A DNA stretch of 64,000 nucleotides, taken from positions 1-64,000 of the forward strand of contig JAREIK010012081.1 in assembly GCA_029783825.1 (NCBI GenBank), in the 5' to 3' direction. A program made the translations under genes and the position numbers. Source of the stretch: Sapria himalayana. Its lineage: Eukaryota > Streptophyta > Magnoliopsida > Malpighiales > Rafflesiaceae. The notes under the pieces are model-generated. The model did not search any database. It was not told the DNA's origin and was given only the letters and a program-made list of their open reading frames with translations. Positions 15,781 to 24,664 of this stretch are shown here, piece after piece. The stretch's first letter is position 1. Every line of letters begins with the position of its first letter.

Positions 15781-16310
15781 ATCACTAAATCTGTCGCAAT
15801 ATTTTAGAGTGTAATTAGCTAGGAAATTCTATCTCAAAAATTCATCTTTATATTCTAGATGTAATTAGCTAGGGAATTTTATAGCTGAAATCTGTCGCTA
15901 TGTTCTAGATGTAAATAGCTAGGTAAATTCCATCGCTAAATTTGTAGTTAAATTCTAGATTTTATTAGCTAGGGGAAATTCTATCTATAAATCCATAGCT
16001 ATATTCAGGATTTTATTAACTAAGAAAAATCCATCGATAAATCCATCACTAAATTACTGATTTTATTAGCTAGGGATATTCTATCGCTAAATTTGTAGCT
16101 AAATTTTAGATTTTATTAGCTAGGGCAAATCTGTCATTAAATCCATTGTTAAATTGCATATTTTATTAAATAGGGAACATTCGTCACTATATCCGTCGCT
16201 AAAATACGGATTTTATTAGCTAGTAAAAATCTCTCGCTAAATTTCTCACTAAATTTTGGATTTTATTAGCTAGGGAAAATCCATCATTAAATCCGTATCT
16301 AAATTCCTCG
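15781..16310. repeat. CACTA subterminal tandem repeat, about 50-bp period
   Basis: The phrase GTAATTAGCTAGG or TTTTATTAGCTAGG recurs at about 15811, 15861, 15911, 15961, 16012, 16062, 16112, 16162, 16212 and 16261, giving ten units of close to 50 bp. Each carries a CCATCGCTAAATCC-like word. Longer units with a CTTTTCTTNAGCGGAATTTACG-type phrase follow to about 16560. In En/Spm elements, repeated subterminal motifs of this kind bind the element's TNPA-like protein. Confidence 0.8.
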
Positions 16311-16692
16311 CTTTTCTTTAGCGGAATTTACGAAAATTTTTCATCACTAATCTCTCTCTAAATCCGATGCTAAATCCATAGCTAAATTACCCACTTTTCT
16401 TCAGTGGAATTTACAAAAAATTTTCAGTCGCTAATCCATCGCTAAATTTCTCACTTTTCTTGAGCAGAATTTACGAAAATTTTCCGTCACTAATCCTTCA
16501 CAAAATCCATAGCTAAATTCCCCACTTTTTATTGAGCGGAATTGATGAAAAATATTCCATCGTTAATCAGTCACTAATCTGTTGCAAATTTTTATTTCAA
16601 TGAAAAATCATAAATCTTTTGTTATTTCCTAACTAATCCCTCGCAATTTAGCTATGGATTGATCCCTAGCTAAAATTCACTAGCTAAATGAA

Positions 16693-16707
16693 CATTTTCT
16701 TGTAGTG
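16693..16707 (-). repeat. CACTA terminal inverted repeat
   Basis: Reads CACTACAAGAAAATG on the minus strand, the canonical plant CACTA end. The following three bases are CGC. No matching CGC-flanked partner end was found in the window. Confidence 0.85.
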
Positions 16708-17443
16708 CGCCATGTTTTCTTGCTCATACCTCACTGATTAAATAACCAATGTTTGTGGTTAATGAGATTTTTTTTAAAACTTATTTTCAATAGGTAGTTC
16801 AATTGCATATAGGCTATAGTTCGATCATTTCTTAGATCAACTTAGAGTTGTTTTTTTATGGATTTCATAGTCATTCAAAACCCTAAATAATTTGTGTTTG
16901 CTTTTTTTATTTGTTGTGTCAAAATTGATGTATGGATACTCATGCTCTATTTCCAACTTTAATTATGAAAATGCTCCTTTTGTGCTATTAAAAAGTTATT
17001 GGATTTTCTATGCTAAAAAGGTAGTTGGCAGATAGTAGGTAACTTGGCTGAGATAACGAGAGGAACCAAGTTTTTCCATTAAAATCCTTCGAAGGAATAG
17101 TTAATCTATTATATCTGCCTTCATGCATACTTGTATGAATAGGCAGTGCTGCTGGTTATGTTATTTTGTCAAACCATTCTTTGCTTACCACTATGAACTC
17201 CTTGAGGAATTCCCACAAAATACAAAATGAACAGTTAAACTGTGCATTTCTCAAATGCCCTGCTGAACATCTTCATCCATTTGGATGCCTAGTTTTATAA
17301 GCTTTCTCATACTAACTTTTTGTTACCATGTGCTGCAAACTTCCAGTAAACTAGACAAGAATATGTGTTCATTAAACAATTTATTTTCTTTCTCATCAAA
17401 CTTCTCGAGTTGGTGCCATCTAAAAACATGTTTTTTTTGCAAG
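16708..17443. other. Non-array intergenic sequence, no gene recognised
   Basis: AT-rich sequence outside the CACTA end. A short open stretch near 17158-17230 reads like a decayed exon (FVKPFFAYHYELLEEFP on the + strand) but matches no family I know. Nothing else is supported here. Confidence 0.5.
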
Positions 17444-17514
17444 GCACCAAAAAAGGACAAGGCTTCAACTGCCTCAATGCCTTCCAAGTCTACTAGAGGA
17501 AAGCAGAAGAAAAG
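17444..17514 (+). pseudogene. Captured exon fragment resembling 40S ribosomal protein S25
   Basis: The + strand reads APKKDKASTASMPSKSTR and then GKQKKR before a stop. This strongly resembles the lysine-rich N-terminus of plant ribosomal protein S25 (APKK(D/E)KA, then a Ser/Pro/Lys linker, then GKQKK). S25 is a small protein of the small ribosomal subunit. The segment is preceded by a T-rich tract ending GCAAG, a decayed acceptor, and followed by a GTAGAA donor, so it looks like one genomic exon with intron edges. The initiator Met and the rest of the protein are absent, so it cannot make S25. It lies beside the orphan CACTA terminus and may have been carried by a transposon. The match is short and low in complexity, so the identity is probable rather than certain. 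Confidence 0.65.
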
Positions 17515-17518
17515 GTAG

Positions 17519-17797
17519 AATAATATTTAAAATAACATAGAGTATTTTGAAATATAATATTAAAAATATGCTAAGTGTTAACTTTGATCCTCATATAAAA
17601 TGCGCCTATGGCACAATGCAACATGCATTTTCACATTTTTTTTATATTTTAAATAAATAATTATTAAATATAAAATTATTTAATAATTACTTATTAGTAT
17701 TAAATACATTTTAATTAAAGTTTTAATAAAGTAAGTCTATTATATTATTAGTTTTAGCATATTAATAAATCTTGATGTGCTTAATAATGAAACATTA

Positions 17798-17836
<39 letters not shown>

Positions 17837-18175
17837 ATTGTGAAATAAATATATTTTTTTAGATGAAAGCATGCTATTTGATCTTCAAGTAGTTCTAGTT
17901 TGAAACACATGCTCCTCGACTCTGATAGATCCTTTAACATAATTTGAAGTTTTTTGTTAGCCTCTCATTATGATCTTTATTATTTTTCAAAGAAATAAGT
18001 TTAATGGAGTTGCACTACTCTTTATTGTTTAAATATATTTTAGGAAGTATTGAAATAATAATTTTTTGCTTATTATATAGTGTTCATTTAGTTGTATTAT
18101 AAATATTAAGAATAATTAAAATATATAAAATAATTAAATTTTGTTGAAAAATATTATAATATAAACTAAATTAAG
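17519..18175. other. AT-rich spacer with a (TA)n/(TG)n microsatellite
   Basis: Very AT-rich DNA with no gene visible. A (TA)n run followed by (TG)n lies at about 17799-17836. It ends at the target duplication of the LINE that follows. Confidence 0.7.
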
Positions 18176-18504
18176 TAAAATTTAAATACTTTTTTTAATA
18201 GTTTGTTTTATTATTAATATTAGCCCTCTCTTTTGGCGGATGAATACCATTGTTACAAGCTAATTTTACCCAATACCCCTTTTACACCCTTCCTACTTAT
18301 AACCTAAAATCAAAGTATTTCTAATATAATTTTATGAATGATACAATTTCAAGAATTTTAAAGATTTTGCCTTCATAGTAAGGCTTTGTTTAAATTCCGG
18401 GGTATGGCAATGAAGCCCCCCCCCCTATTTTTTTTTGCGTGCTGGGTTGTGACCCATTTTGCCCGAGTCCAATTTACTGCATCTTGGTCTGCTCTATTAA
18501 TCGA

Positions 18505-18720
18505 GCTCCTTCGAAGCCTTGCGCATCTGCAACAATCCTCACCTGCAGCACACCTTCCTTAAGCGAGCTCCATTAAGTGGGCCCCTGCTCCATTAAATGA
18601 GCTTCTACTCCATTCGACGAGCCCCTACTCCATTAGGTGAGCTCCTAAGCGAGCTCATGCACGAGCTCCTGCGCGAGCTCCTACTCTATTTAATGATCTT
18701 CATTAAACGAACTCATGCAT
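18505..18720. repeat. GAGCTCC-type short tandem repeats in the LINE 3' region
   Basis: A run of 20-25-bp units built on GAGCTCCTACTCCATTAA and variants (GAGCTTCTACTCCATTCGA, GAGCTCATGCAC). It is GC-richer than its surroundings. It lies between a C(12) run near 18415-18427 and the middle of the LINE 3' region. No coding potential is visible. Confidence 0.65.
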
Positions 18721-19159
18721 GGTCTTGCCCGATAGCCACTTTCCTTCCCAAACTACCATAATCTGTTGCAGCGTTTGCCTCCTTCATTTGCTTTTTCCTA
18801 TTGCAGCGTTTGCCTCTCCGCTTCTCTGTCACACCTAACTACCATAACCTTCCTACCCTCTTCTCTTCCCAAACCTTTACATACATCAGACTCCATGGCT
18901 CTTAATAACACATAGCCGTTTACTGATATTACTGACATTTCAATTTATTAAATCTAATATCAAAAAAAACATTATAGCCCCATGCAAGCCTTGATATCCA
19001 ATATTTAAAGAAGCTATCTGTTAACCTACAACTCAAGCACATCACAGCACAACAGCACAGCACAAACTCTAATTTAAAACATAAAATTTATTAATTAGTT
19101 CAAATGTAGCATGGCACTAAATACGAACCTGCAACTCAACATAACTACAATCTAACACC

Positions 19160-19600
19160 ACTCAGAACCAAGGTGTCATCTATATTTTGTTGGGCTGCAT
19201 CATACATTATGACCAAATTTTCTAATGTCCATCTACAACAAGTTCAGTATATATAGCACAAACCTGAATGTTCTCCCCACCGGACTAGGGTGAATCTGAA
19301 TATTCAATATATATAACACAAACTAATGTTCAGGTAACACCGACCTGAGTATTCTTTCCACAGGACTAGGGTGAACCTTAATCAATTCTGATTTGTTTCT
19401 ATAGTTATTAACAAAACCATATACATCACACTTTCTGGATACGAATAGCAAGTTATTTTTAGCACCTCTCAGGACCAAGGTGCTAGATTTATTTATACAT
19501 TATGCTAGTGTAAACAGAAATAATTTTCTATGTTGTTAAAGATCACAATGTAGCACAAATCTGAGTATTCTCCCCACAGGACTAGGGTGAACCTTGATCT
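19160..19600. repeat. Imperfect repeats in the LINE 3' region
   Basis: The phrase CACAGGACTAGGGTGAACCTT or a close variant occurs near 19277, 19360 and 19576. The phrase CAGAACCAAGGTG/CAGGACCAAGGTGCTAG occurs near 19165 and 19480. These are spaced direct repeats within what I take to be the LINE's 3' untranslated region. They do not resemble a known regulatory element. Confidence 0.55.
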
Positions 19601-20042
19601 GACCTCTTAGACAGGAAGTGGCCTCCCTTCGGACTTTTAGTCAAAGAGTGAGTCTTCCTTCAGCAGGGAGATATGTTATTTACTTTCTCCTGCATTTTAA
19701 AAGTATGTCTACCAGGCCAAACATGCAGCCATTTTAAAGTGAGGCTAATATTTTTTTTAAAAAAAAAATTCCATGAGGTCGTAAGTCTACCTTCACTTTC
19801 GTATTGTCTACCTTTTAATTTTTATTCTTTTGGATTCTGATATATGAAAATCCTATTTTATCCAGATTTATCAAACCTTTGAGCCTCTCCGGGATATCAT
19901 TCCCTTCAAATTCCTGTGCCCCATTTCTCCTGCTTTCATTTGCTAATTTATCTGCCAACGCATTCGCTTCTCTAAAAATGTGTTTTATTTCACCTTTTAA
20001 TTCAATGAAAAGTTTTTTGATATTGTTAATTTCTTCTTCATA

Positions 20043-20543
20043 CTACCATAAGTCTAATCTGCTTTCCACTAGATCCACCAATATTTTAGAATCAACTTGC
20101 ACTTGAATCTTTGAGAAATTATTTTCCTTACAAATTTGAAGACCCTTATATAGAACCAAAATCTCTGAGTGTAGTGCTGAAAATGCTGTGTTTTTTAATG
20201 TGAAGGCTTTCAGCACCCCTCCTTGATCATTTCTTATAACCACCCCTCCTCCGCCTGCCACTCTCATTTCTCTCTTGAAACTCCCATCCATATTCAATGC
20301 TAATCTTCCCCGTAAGGGTTTGTTCCATCTTACTATATCTATGTCCGGCATCTTTCTTATGATTGTTACCAAACCCCATGTCTTTTTTCTATTTTCATCT
20401 AGTCCTATCTTTCTCAATCTTATTGGATTGCAAGCAGAAATAAATGAGCTTTCTTTTTTAACTTCTTCTAATATATCCTTAGTATTCATTCTGATATTTT
20501 CAAACTTACTTCTATTTCTAGCTTTCCATTTGTACCATACCAA
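20043..20543 (-). pseudogene. LINE RNase H domain (RVT_3 type)
   Basis: The C-terminal RNase H-like domain of a plant L1 LINE. The catalytic-type acidic residues can be located: Asp in NMDGSFK, Glu in ALHSEILVLYKGL and Asp in VQVDSKILVDLV. The glycine-rich strand AGGGGVVIRNDQGGV lies between the first two. The frame opens with a basic linker (MVWYKWKARNRSKFE) that normally joins zf-RVT to RNase H. It runs to the end of the domain without a stop, but the rest of the polyprotein is broken, so this is a remnant. Confidence 0.85.
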
Positions 20544-20729
20544 AATGTGTGGGATATAATTTTTTATCCAATTTAAAATTTTATTTTTTGATCTTTTTTT
20601 TGACCATTTATCTAGTCTATCTCTAAAGTTATCTGTACTAATTTCTATATCTGCATCAATTTTTAAAATATTGTATAATCTCCTAGCAATTTTTCCTGTA
20701 GAAAATACGTGATTTGTACTTTCTATCTC

Positions 20730-20951
20730 CTATTGACAACATTCACATCTAGAAGCTTGCCTTATTCCTTTTTTCTGAATGTTATCATCTACTGGTATAA
20801 TATTTGAGAGCAATTTCCACATAAAAACATGTATTTTTTGTGGCAGTTCTTTTTTCCATACTCCTTTGAATTGTGAAGGCCTTTTTTCCGTACCATGGAT
20901 TTTGCGCTTTTTAGTGTAAACAACTCCTGCAGATTCAAGCTCCATTTCCAC
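20730..20951 (-). pseudogene. LINE zf-RVT-like domain fragment
   Basis: Reads KGVWKKELPQKIHVFMWK, then LLSNIIPVDDNIQKKGI and ending in CECCQ. This is the W..(L/I)P.K...F.W....N.(I/L)P...L..+.......C..C pattern of the zinc-binding region in plant LINE reverse transcriptases. It ends at a stop where the consensus would continue towards RNase H. Confidence 0.8.
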
Positions 20952-21003
20952 CCACTTTTAGTTAAAATTGTATGATCTTCTACTGTGCTTTTCTGCTTGC
21001 ACA

Positions 21004-21480
21004 TTAATTTCCACCTTTTGAAGCTTTTTTTGTGTTTTTAAATGCATTATTACCTAGCTTATATTTACTGCTTATATATGCTGCCCACAGGCTTCCATTT
21101 TTTTTCAACCTCCACCAGTTCTTGCATGCCCATGCTTTGGCTAGATCATTTAAGCTAATAAAACCTAAGCCTATTTCTTTTTTTGGATAGCATAAATCTT
21201 CTAATTTTTTCCAATGCAATTTATTTCTTCCTTCTTTTTTCCCCCATAGGAAGTTAGTCATTTCCCTTTCTATTTTTCTTATTAAGTTTTTTGGTGGTTG
21301 TAAGGACATTAGAATGTGCTCTATCGATCCTTGTAGCACGTGCATTATTAATAACATCCTTCCTGCCATATTTAATATATCCTCTTTCCATCCCTCAATT
21401 TTTTTTCTTATCTTTTCCACTAAGAAGGAAAAATATTCCTCCTTTACTCTGCCTTCATGTATCGGGCATCCCAGATACAT
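21004..21480 (-). pseudogene. LINE reverse transcriptase C-terminal extension
   Basis: Continues the LINE polyprotein after a disrupted junction near 21480-21505. It starts with YLGCPIHEGR, the YLG.P motif that follows the RT domain in plant L1 elements. It goes on with a basic helical region (KIEGWKE, then LLIMHVLQG), the FLWGKKEGRNKLHW segment and the AWACKNWWRL stretch, all typical of the region between RT and zf-RVT. It stops within a lysine-rich sequence, and the frame then shifts. Confidence 0.85.
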
Positions 21481-21504
21481 TAATGCTCATTTCTTTTGCC
21501 TAAA

Positions 21505-21831
21505 TCATGTAATCTTTTTTATTTTTTGAGCAATAATTCCTGGTGATTTCCTTGCTATCATAAATAGACATTTATTTTTGTTCAGTTCTTGACCTAATTC
21601 CTCTTCTAATGTTTGCAGCAAGTTCATAAGATTTTTCATAGAGTGACTACTGGCATTTGTGAATAAAATCACATCATCCACATATCCCAAGCAGCTTACT
21701 AAAGGTATATATCTAGGTTGCTTATAAGCAAGAATGTTACCCTTTTTTACTTCATCTTTTAGATTTATTATAAAAAGCTCTAAATATATGTTGAATAAGG
21801 AGGGAGATAATGGATCTCCCTGTCTTAACAT
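21505..21831 (-). pseudogene. LINE reverse transcriptase fragment
   Basis: Encodes the C-terminal half of a plant non-LTR reverse transcriptase. Residues 2-13 read LRQGDPLSPSLF (conserved block before the catalytic site). Around residues 49-57 the frame reads GYVDDVILF, the catalytic Y-x-D-D-type box with both aspartates present. A leucine-rich stretch with KNK follows, as in the thumb-proximal part of the family. The natural start is absent, because the domain is cut off upstream by 5' truncation. The frame ends at a stop and continues as the next segment at 21004-21480. Confidence 0.85.
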
Positions 21832-21890
21832 GCTATGTTAAATTTTAACTAAATATATGTTAAATTTTAAATAATAAAATTTAAATACTT

Positions 21891-22905
21891 AATATGATGA
21901 TCAGATCTTTGTGGTCCTAATAGCAAATGCTATTAATTTTATTTGGGATTTTGTATGAAAATTTAATTTTGTTATAATTTTGTTTTGTTTTGTTGAATTT
22001 GTACTATAACTCATACATCTTTTTAGAAGTTATAACAGTAATCAAATATTGAATTATTTTTTTTAATTTATTTAATTTATGTGATTATTAAATATTATTA
22101 TTATTTTTTAATTTTTTTCTTAGTATTTTTAAAATGTGATCAAGTCATTTCAATTTAATTACTTGTTGTAAAATAATCTCTTATGCTAAAAAGTATTATT
22201 ATATATCAATAACATTATATGTTATCTTTTTGATTCATATTAGTAGAACTAAAATTAATATGAGACACATTTCCTAAAGTCATAAGTACTGAAAAGAATT
22301 GACTAAATAATGTTCTAGTGAGCAAGGCTCCTGCTTTGCTCTGGGTGATATTCATATGTCAGCAGTCTTATTCTTAAAAATTAAACAAATTAGATCTGAT
22401 AAGTCTCGAACCCAAGGCCTACCATCCTTGGATGTATGTCCCAAACTTGAGATGTTTGTTTGTAATCTAAGTATAAAACATAAAAAAAAATAGTTTTGAA
22501 AATTCATTGTTCGGTAAGCATTTCACTGGAATAGTAATATGTTTAGTTTTCATGTCATTGCCTTATTGAAGAATTTCTCTTTTTGTACTTTTACAACTAT
22601 CGAGTGTTGCACAATCATCAGGATGAAAAAGATTTACCATTGGCATTCATATAAAAAGTACTAGCCACATAAGTGTGCATTGCTATTTCTTTTGAAATGC
22701 ATTTTTTTTTATATTTTGTTGGTTGAAGGTCCTTAATGATGAGGTATATTTGGTAGAATGTAATTTATTTCCATAGAAAAATAAATAATAGTTGTAAATA
22801 ATATTAGCTTCTTTTGTGGGTATGATTAAACAAATATTAATATATCAGATCTCATGGTTTATTTTATTTATTTCTAGCACATTTTTTTATTCTATTTTAT
22901 CATAG
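21891..22905. other. AT-rich non-array sequence, no gene recognised
   Basis: Highly AT-rich with no supported coding region. It ends at a T-rich tract and ATCATAG that looks like the splice acceptor for the transposase exon at 22906. It may be the intron or interior of the left-arm CACTA element. Confidence 0.5.
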
Positions 22906-23466
22906 GATATTGTGGAGGAACGTGTGACAGCTGCTTCTCAACAAGTTGAGGGTTCTACGGAACTTCAACGAATTGACTATGATCATATTTATTTGGAGAC
23001 AATAAGAGGTCATAAGAAGTAGTGAGTGTACGGCATCGGCTCGAAGGGAGTAGCATTTTGTAGTAACAGTTGTGCTTCTAATTCATTTGTCATAGCAATG
23101 GTGGATTAGGTGGTCTAACAACAAGTTATGAAAACAAATGAACGTATTAAAGTTATGGAGACCGAAATGAAAGACAAGATTAAGCAGATATCTCATTTGA
23201 AAAAAGAAATGAATGAAATGAAAGAAAAGAAGGACGAACAAATTACTAATTTAAAGGAAGAAATGCAGGAAATAAAAGAAGATGATGATGAGCAAATTAC
23301 TCATTTGATGGAAGAAATATAAGAAATTAAAGAAATGAATTATGAGATGAAAGATATTAAGAATGTAATGCAATATTAGATATCCTATATGGAGTTATAG
23401 TTAACGGCATTAACACGACAGTTAGCATTCCGAGATCTAGCTGTGAAACCTCGAACGAGAGGCTAA
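22906..23466 (+). pseudogene. Ptta/En-Spm (TNP1-like) transposase exon, broken
   Basis: One reading frame can be followed from the acceptor at 22905 to the stop at 23464. It contains STELQRIDYDHIYLETIRGH, then two stops, then VYGIGSKGVAF, which matches the GRV(Y/R)GLGS core of plant Ptta/En-Spm transposases (Transposase_24 type). A long lysine/glutamate coiled coil follows (23128-23322), then DLAVKPRTRG. In-frame stops at 23020, 23023, 23107, 23116, 23320, 23377 and 23398 show it is dead. The intact family member would be the TNPA-like protein that binds subterminal repeats. The tail (DLAVKP) also survives in the mirrored copy near 46680-46740. Confidence 0.75.
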
Positions 23467-24617
23467 CACAAAATCCCAACTAATTATGAGGATGATTTCC
23501 TATCAAGATTATTTCTAAACTGGTTTTAATTTTTGTTTGTGTAGTAAAACATGATGAGATTTTTTTGGAGGTTTAAATTTTTTTTATTCTGGTTTTGTTC
23601 TTTTCTTTGCCGATTAACCTAATAATGAATCTTTCCGGATAATCTGATGTGAGACACCTGAAAAAATTTTGATTCAAAGCATTCAGATATCACCATAGTA
23701 TTTCGAATGCAAGGGTCCTATATATACCGATTTCAGCTGGATCAAAAGTAAGATGAGCTTCTATTATCTTCATTATTCTTAACACATTTTATTTTTGTAC
23801 TCTCTTTCTCTCTAAACATTATTGTTGGACATCTTTTAGATATTTATTGAAGTTGTATGATTATCAACTTAGATTTGTGTTTGTTCATATCTATAATTAC
23901 AATTTTTATATATATGTGAATTTGTTTGTGTGTTCCCAAATATTTTGGGCAAAGTTTTAGACTATAATAGGTATGTAAAAGTCTTGGATGGTCCTCCAGG
24001 TGCTGTGAACAGTATCTTATAGCTTTTGAAGTTATGAGATGAATGAAAAAATTCTAGTCCCACGCAAATGCAGGTTTGTTCTTGACACTCTTATTTCATG
24101 TCCTTATGTGCATTGCATTTTTTTTTCTCTTTTTTTTCTTTGTTTCTTTCAAGTTTTCTTGGTTCGGTGGATTCCTATATGAACCTACAGGTATGCAACA
24201 ATTCAATACCATGCAACATGTTGTCATTTCAATTACTATTTCTCTTTTATTTGGCACTTTCTAACTTTCTTATAATTAACCATGAACTGATACATGAATC
24301 TGGGCAACACAGAAGAATATTTTGATGGGTAGTTCACTGGAAATCTTGGAGTAATCTTGATTCGGTAATTTAAAAATAAGCTCATGCTTATCTTGTTGAG
24401 TGAAATTTCTAGCAAATGCCAATTGGCATTGCATGTCCTAGTCTATCTATTTATCAGTGTCATGGTGTTGTGTTATTTATTAGTTTGTAAATGTACAATG
24501 TTATGCTCCATGCACAGGTGTAACAATGTTCTCTATCTACGTGGAGTACTAGAGGACAATGAACTAGAAGATGCTGACCATCCTTGAGAAATCTATATGT
24601 GTGTTTTTTAAGCCCTA
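23467..24617. other. CACTA internal noncoding block conserved between both arms
   Basis: This region aligns with the reverse complement of about 45530-46660. Shared phrases include TCTAGTCCCACGCAAATGCAG (24055 and about 46075) and CTGTAGGTTCATAT (reverse, 45939). It is T-rich with several GT-AG-like sites and looks like introns and untranslated sequence of the element's transcript. I see no long frame in it. Confidence 0.6.
24518..24587 (+). pseudogene. Short exon-like segment conserved in both CACTA copies
   Basis: After an acceptor-like GCACAG the frame reads NNVLYLRGVLEDNELEDADHP and then stops. The mirrored copy at 45538-45607 reads NNVLYLRGVPKDKELEDVDHA and also stops, so length and frame are kept while third positions and some residues differ. 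I do not recognise the family. It may be a terminal exon of an element-encoded or captured gene. Confidence 0.45.
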
Positions 24618-24664
24618 GTTTCGTTCTTGCATAAATTTCATTATCAAACTAATTCAGATTTTTC

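Larger units (their letters stand above)
15771..16707. mobile_element. Orphan CACTA transposon terminus
   Basis: One end of a CACTA (En/Spm) element. Read on the minus strand from 16707 inwards it begins CACTACAAGAAAATG, the usual plant CACTA terminal inverted repeat, followed by subterminal repeats built on AGCTAGG and CCATCGCTAAAT words. The same block, in the same orientation, forms the right end of the complete element at 42830-52243. The body of this element should lie to the left of 15771, but the GATA array starts there without a matching left end. Either the element was truncated, or the array lies inside it, or the block was inverted. The flank at 16708 starts CGC and is not satellite. 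Confidence 0.85.
18176..21890 (-). mobile_element. 5'-truncated plant L1-type LINE with target duplication
   Basis: A non-LTR retrotransposon on the minus strand. The flanks carry a perfect 16-bp direct repeat TAAAATTTAAATACTT at 18176-18191 and 21875-21890. The low-coordinate side continues as a T run at 18190-18197, the poly-A tail of a minus-strand insertion. Going 5' to 3' on the minus strand there is the C-terminal part of reverse transcriptase, a zf-RVT-like region, an RNase H domain, and a 1.6-kb 3' region. Reading frames are broken by stops and shifts. The 5' end lies inside the reverse transcriptase near the conserved LRQGDPLSPSLF motif, so it is dead on arrival. About 40 bases at 21836-21874 are AT-rich and not clearly LINE, so the 5' junction may hold filler DNA. 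Confidence 0.85.

Noticed and set aside
29..15785. Many long minus-strand reading frames of Tyr-Leu-Ser-Ile type
   Set aside because: They are an automatic consequence of TATC repeats lacking stops in all frames. They overlap each other in several frames at once and have no domain, start context or codon bias.
18013..18030. CACTACTCTTTATT as the missing left TIR of the left-arm CACTA element
   Set aside because: The inward sequence lacks the subterminal repeats and the preceding bases do not match the TCT after 27782.
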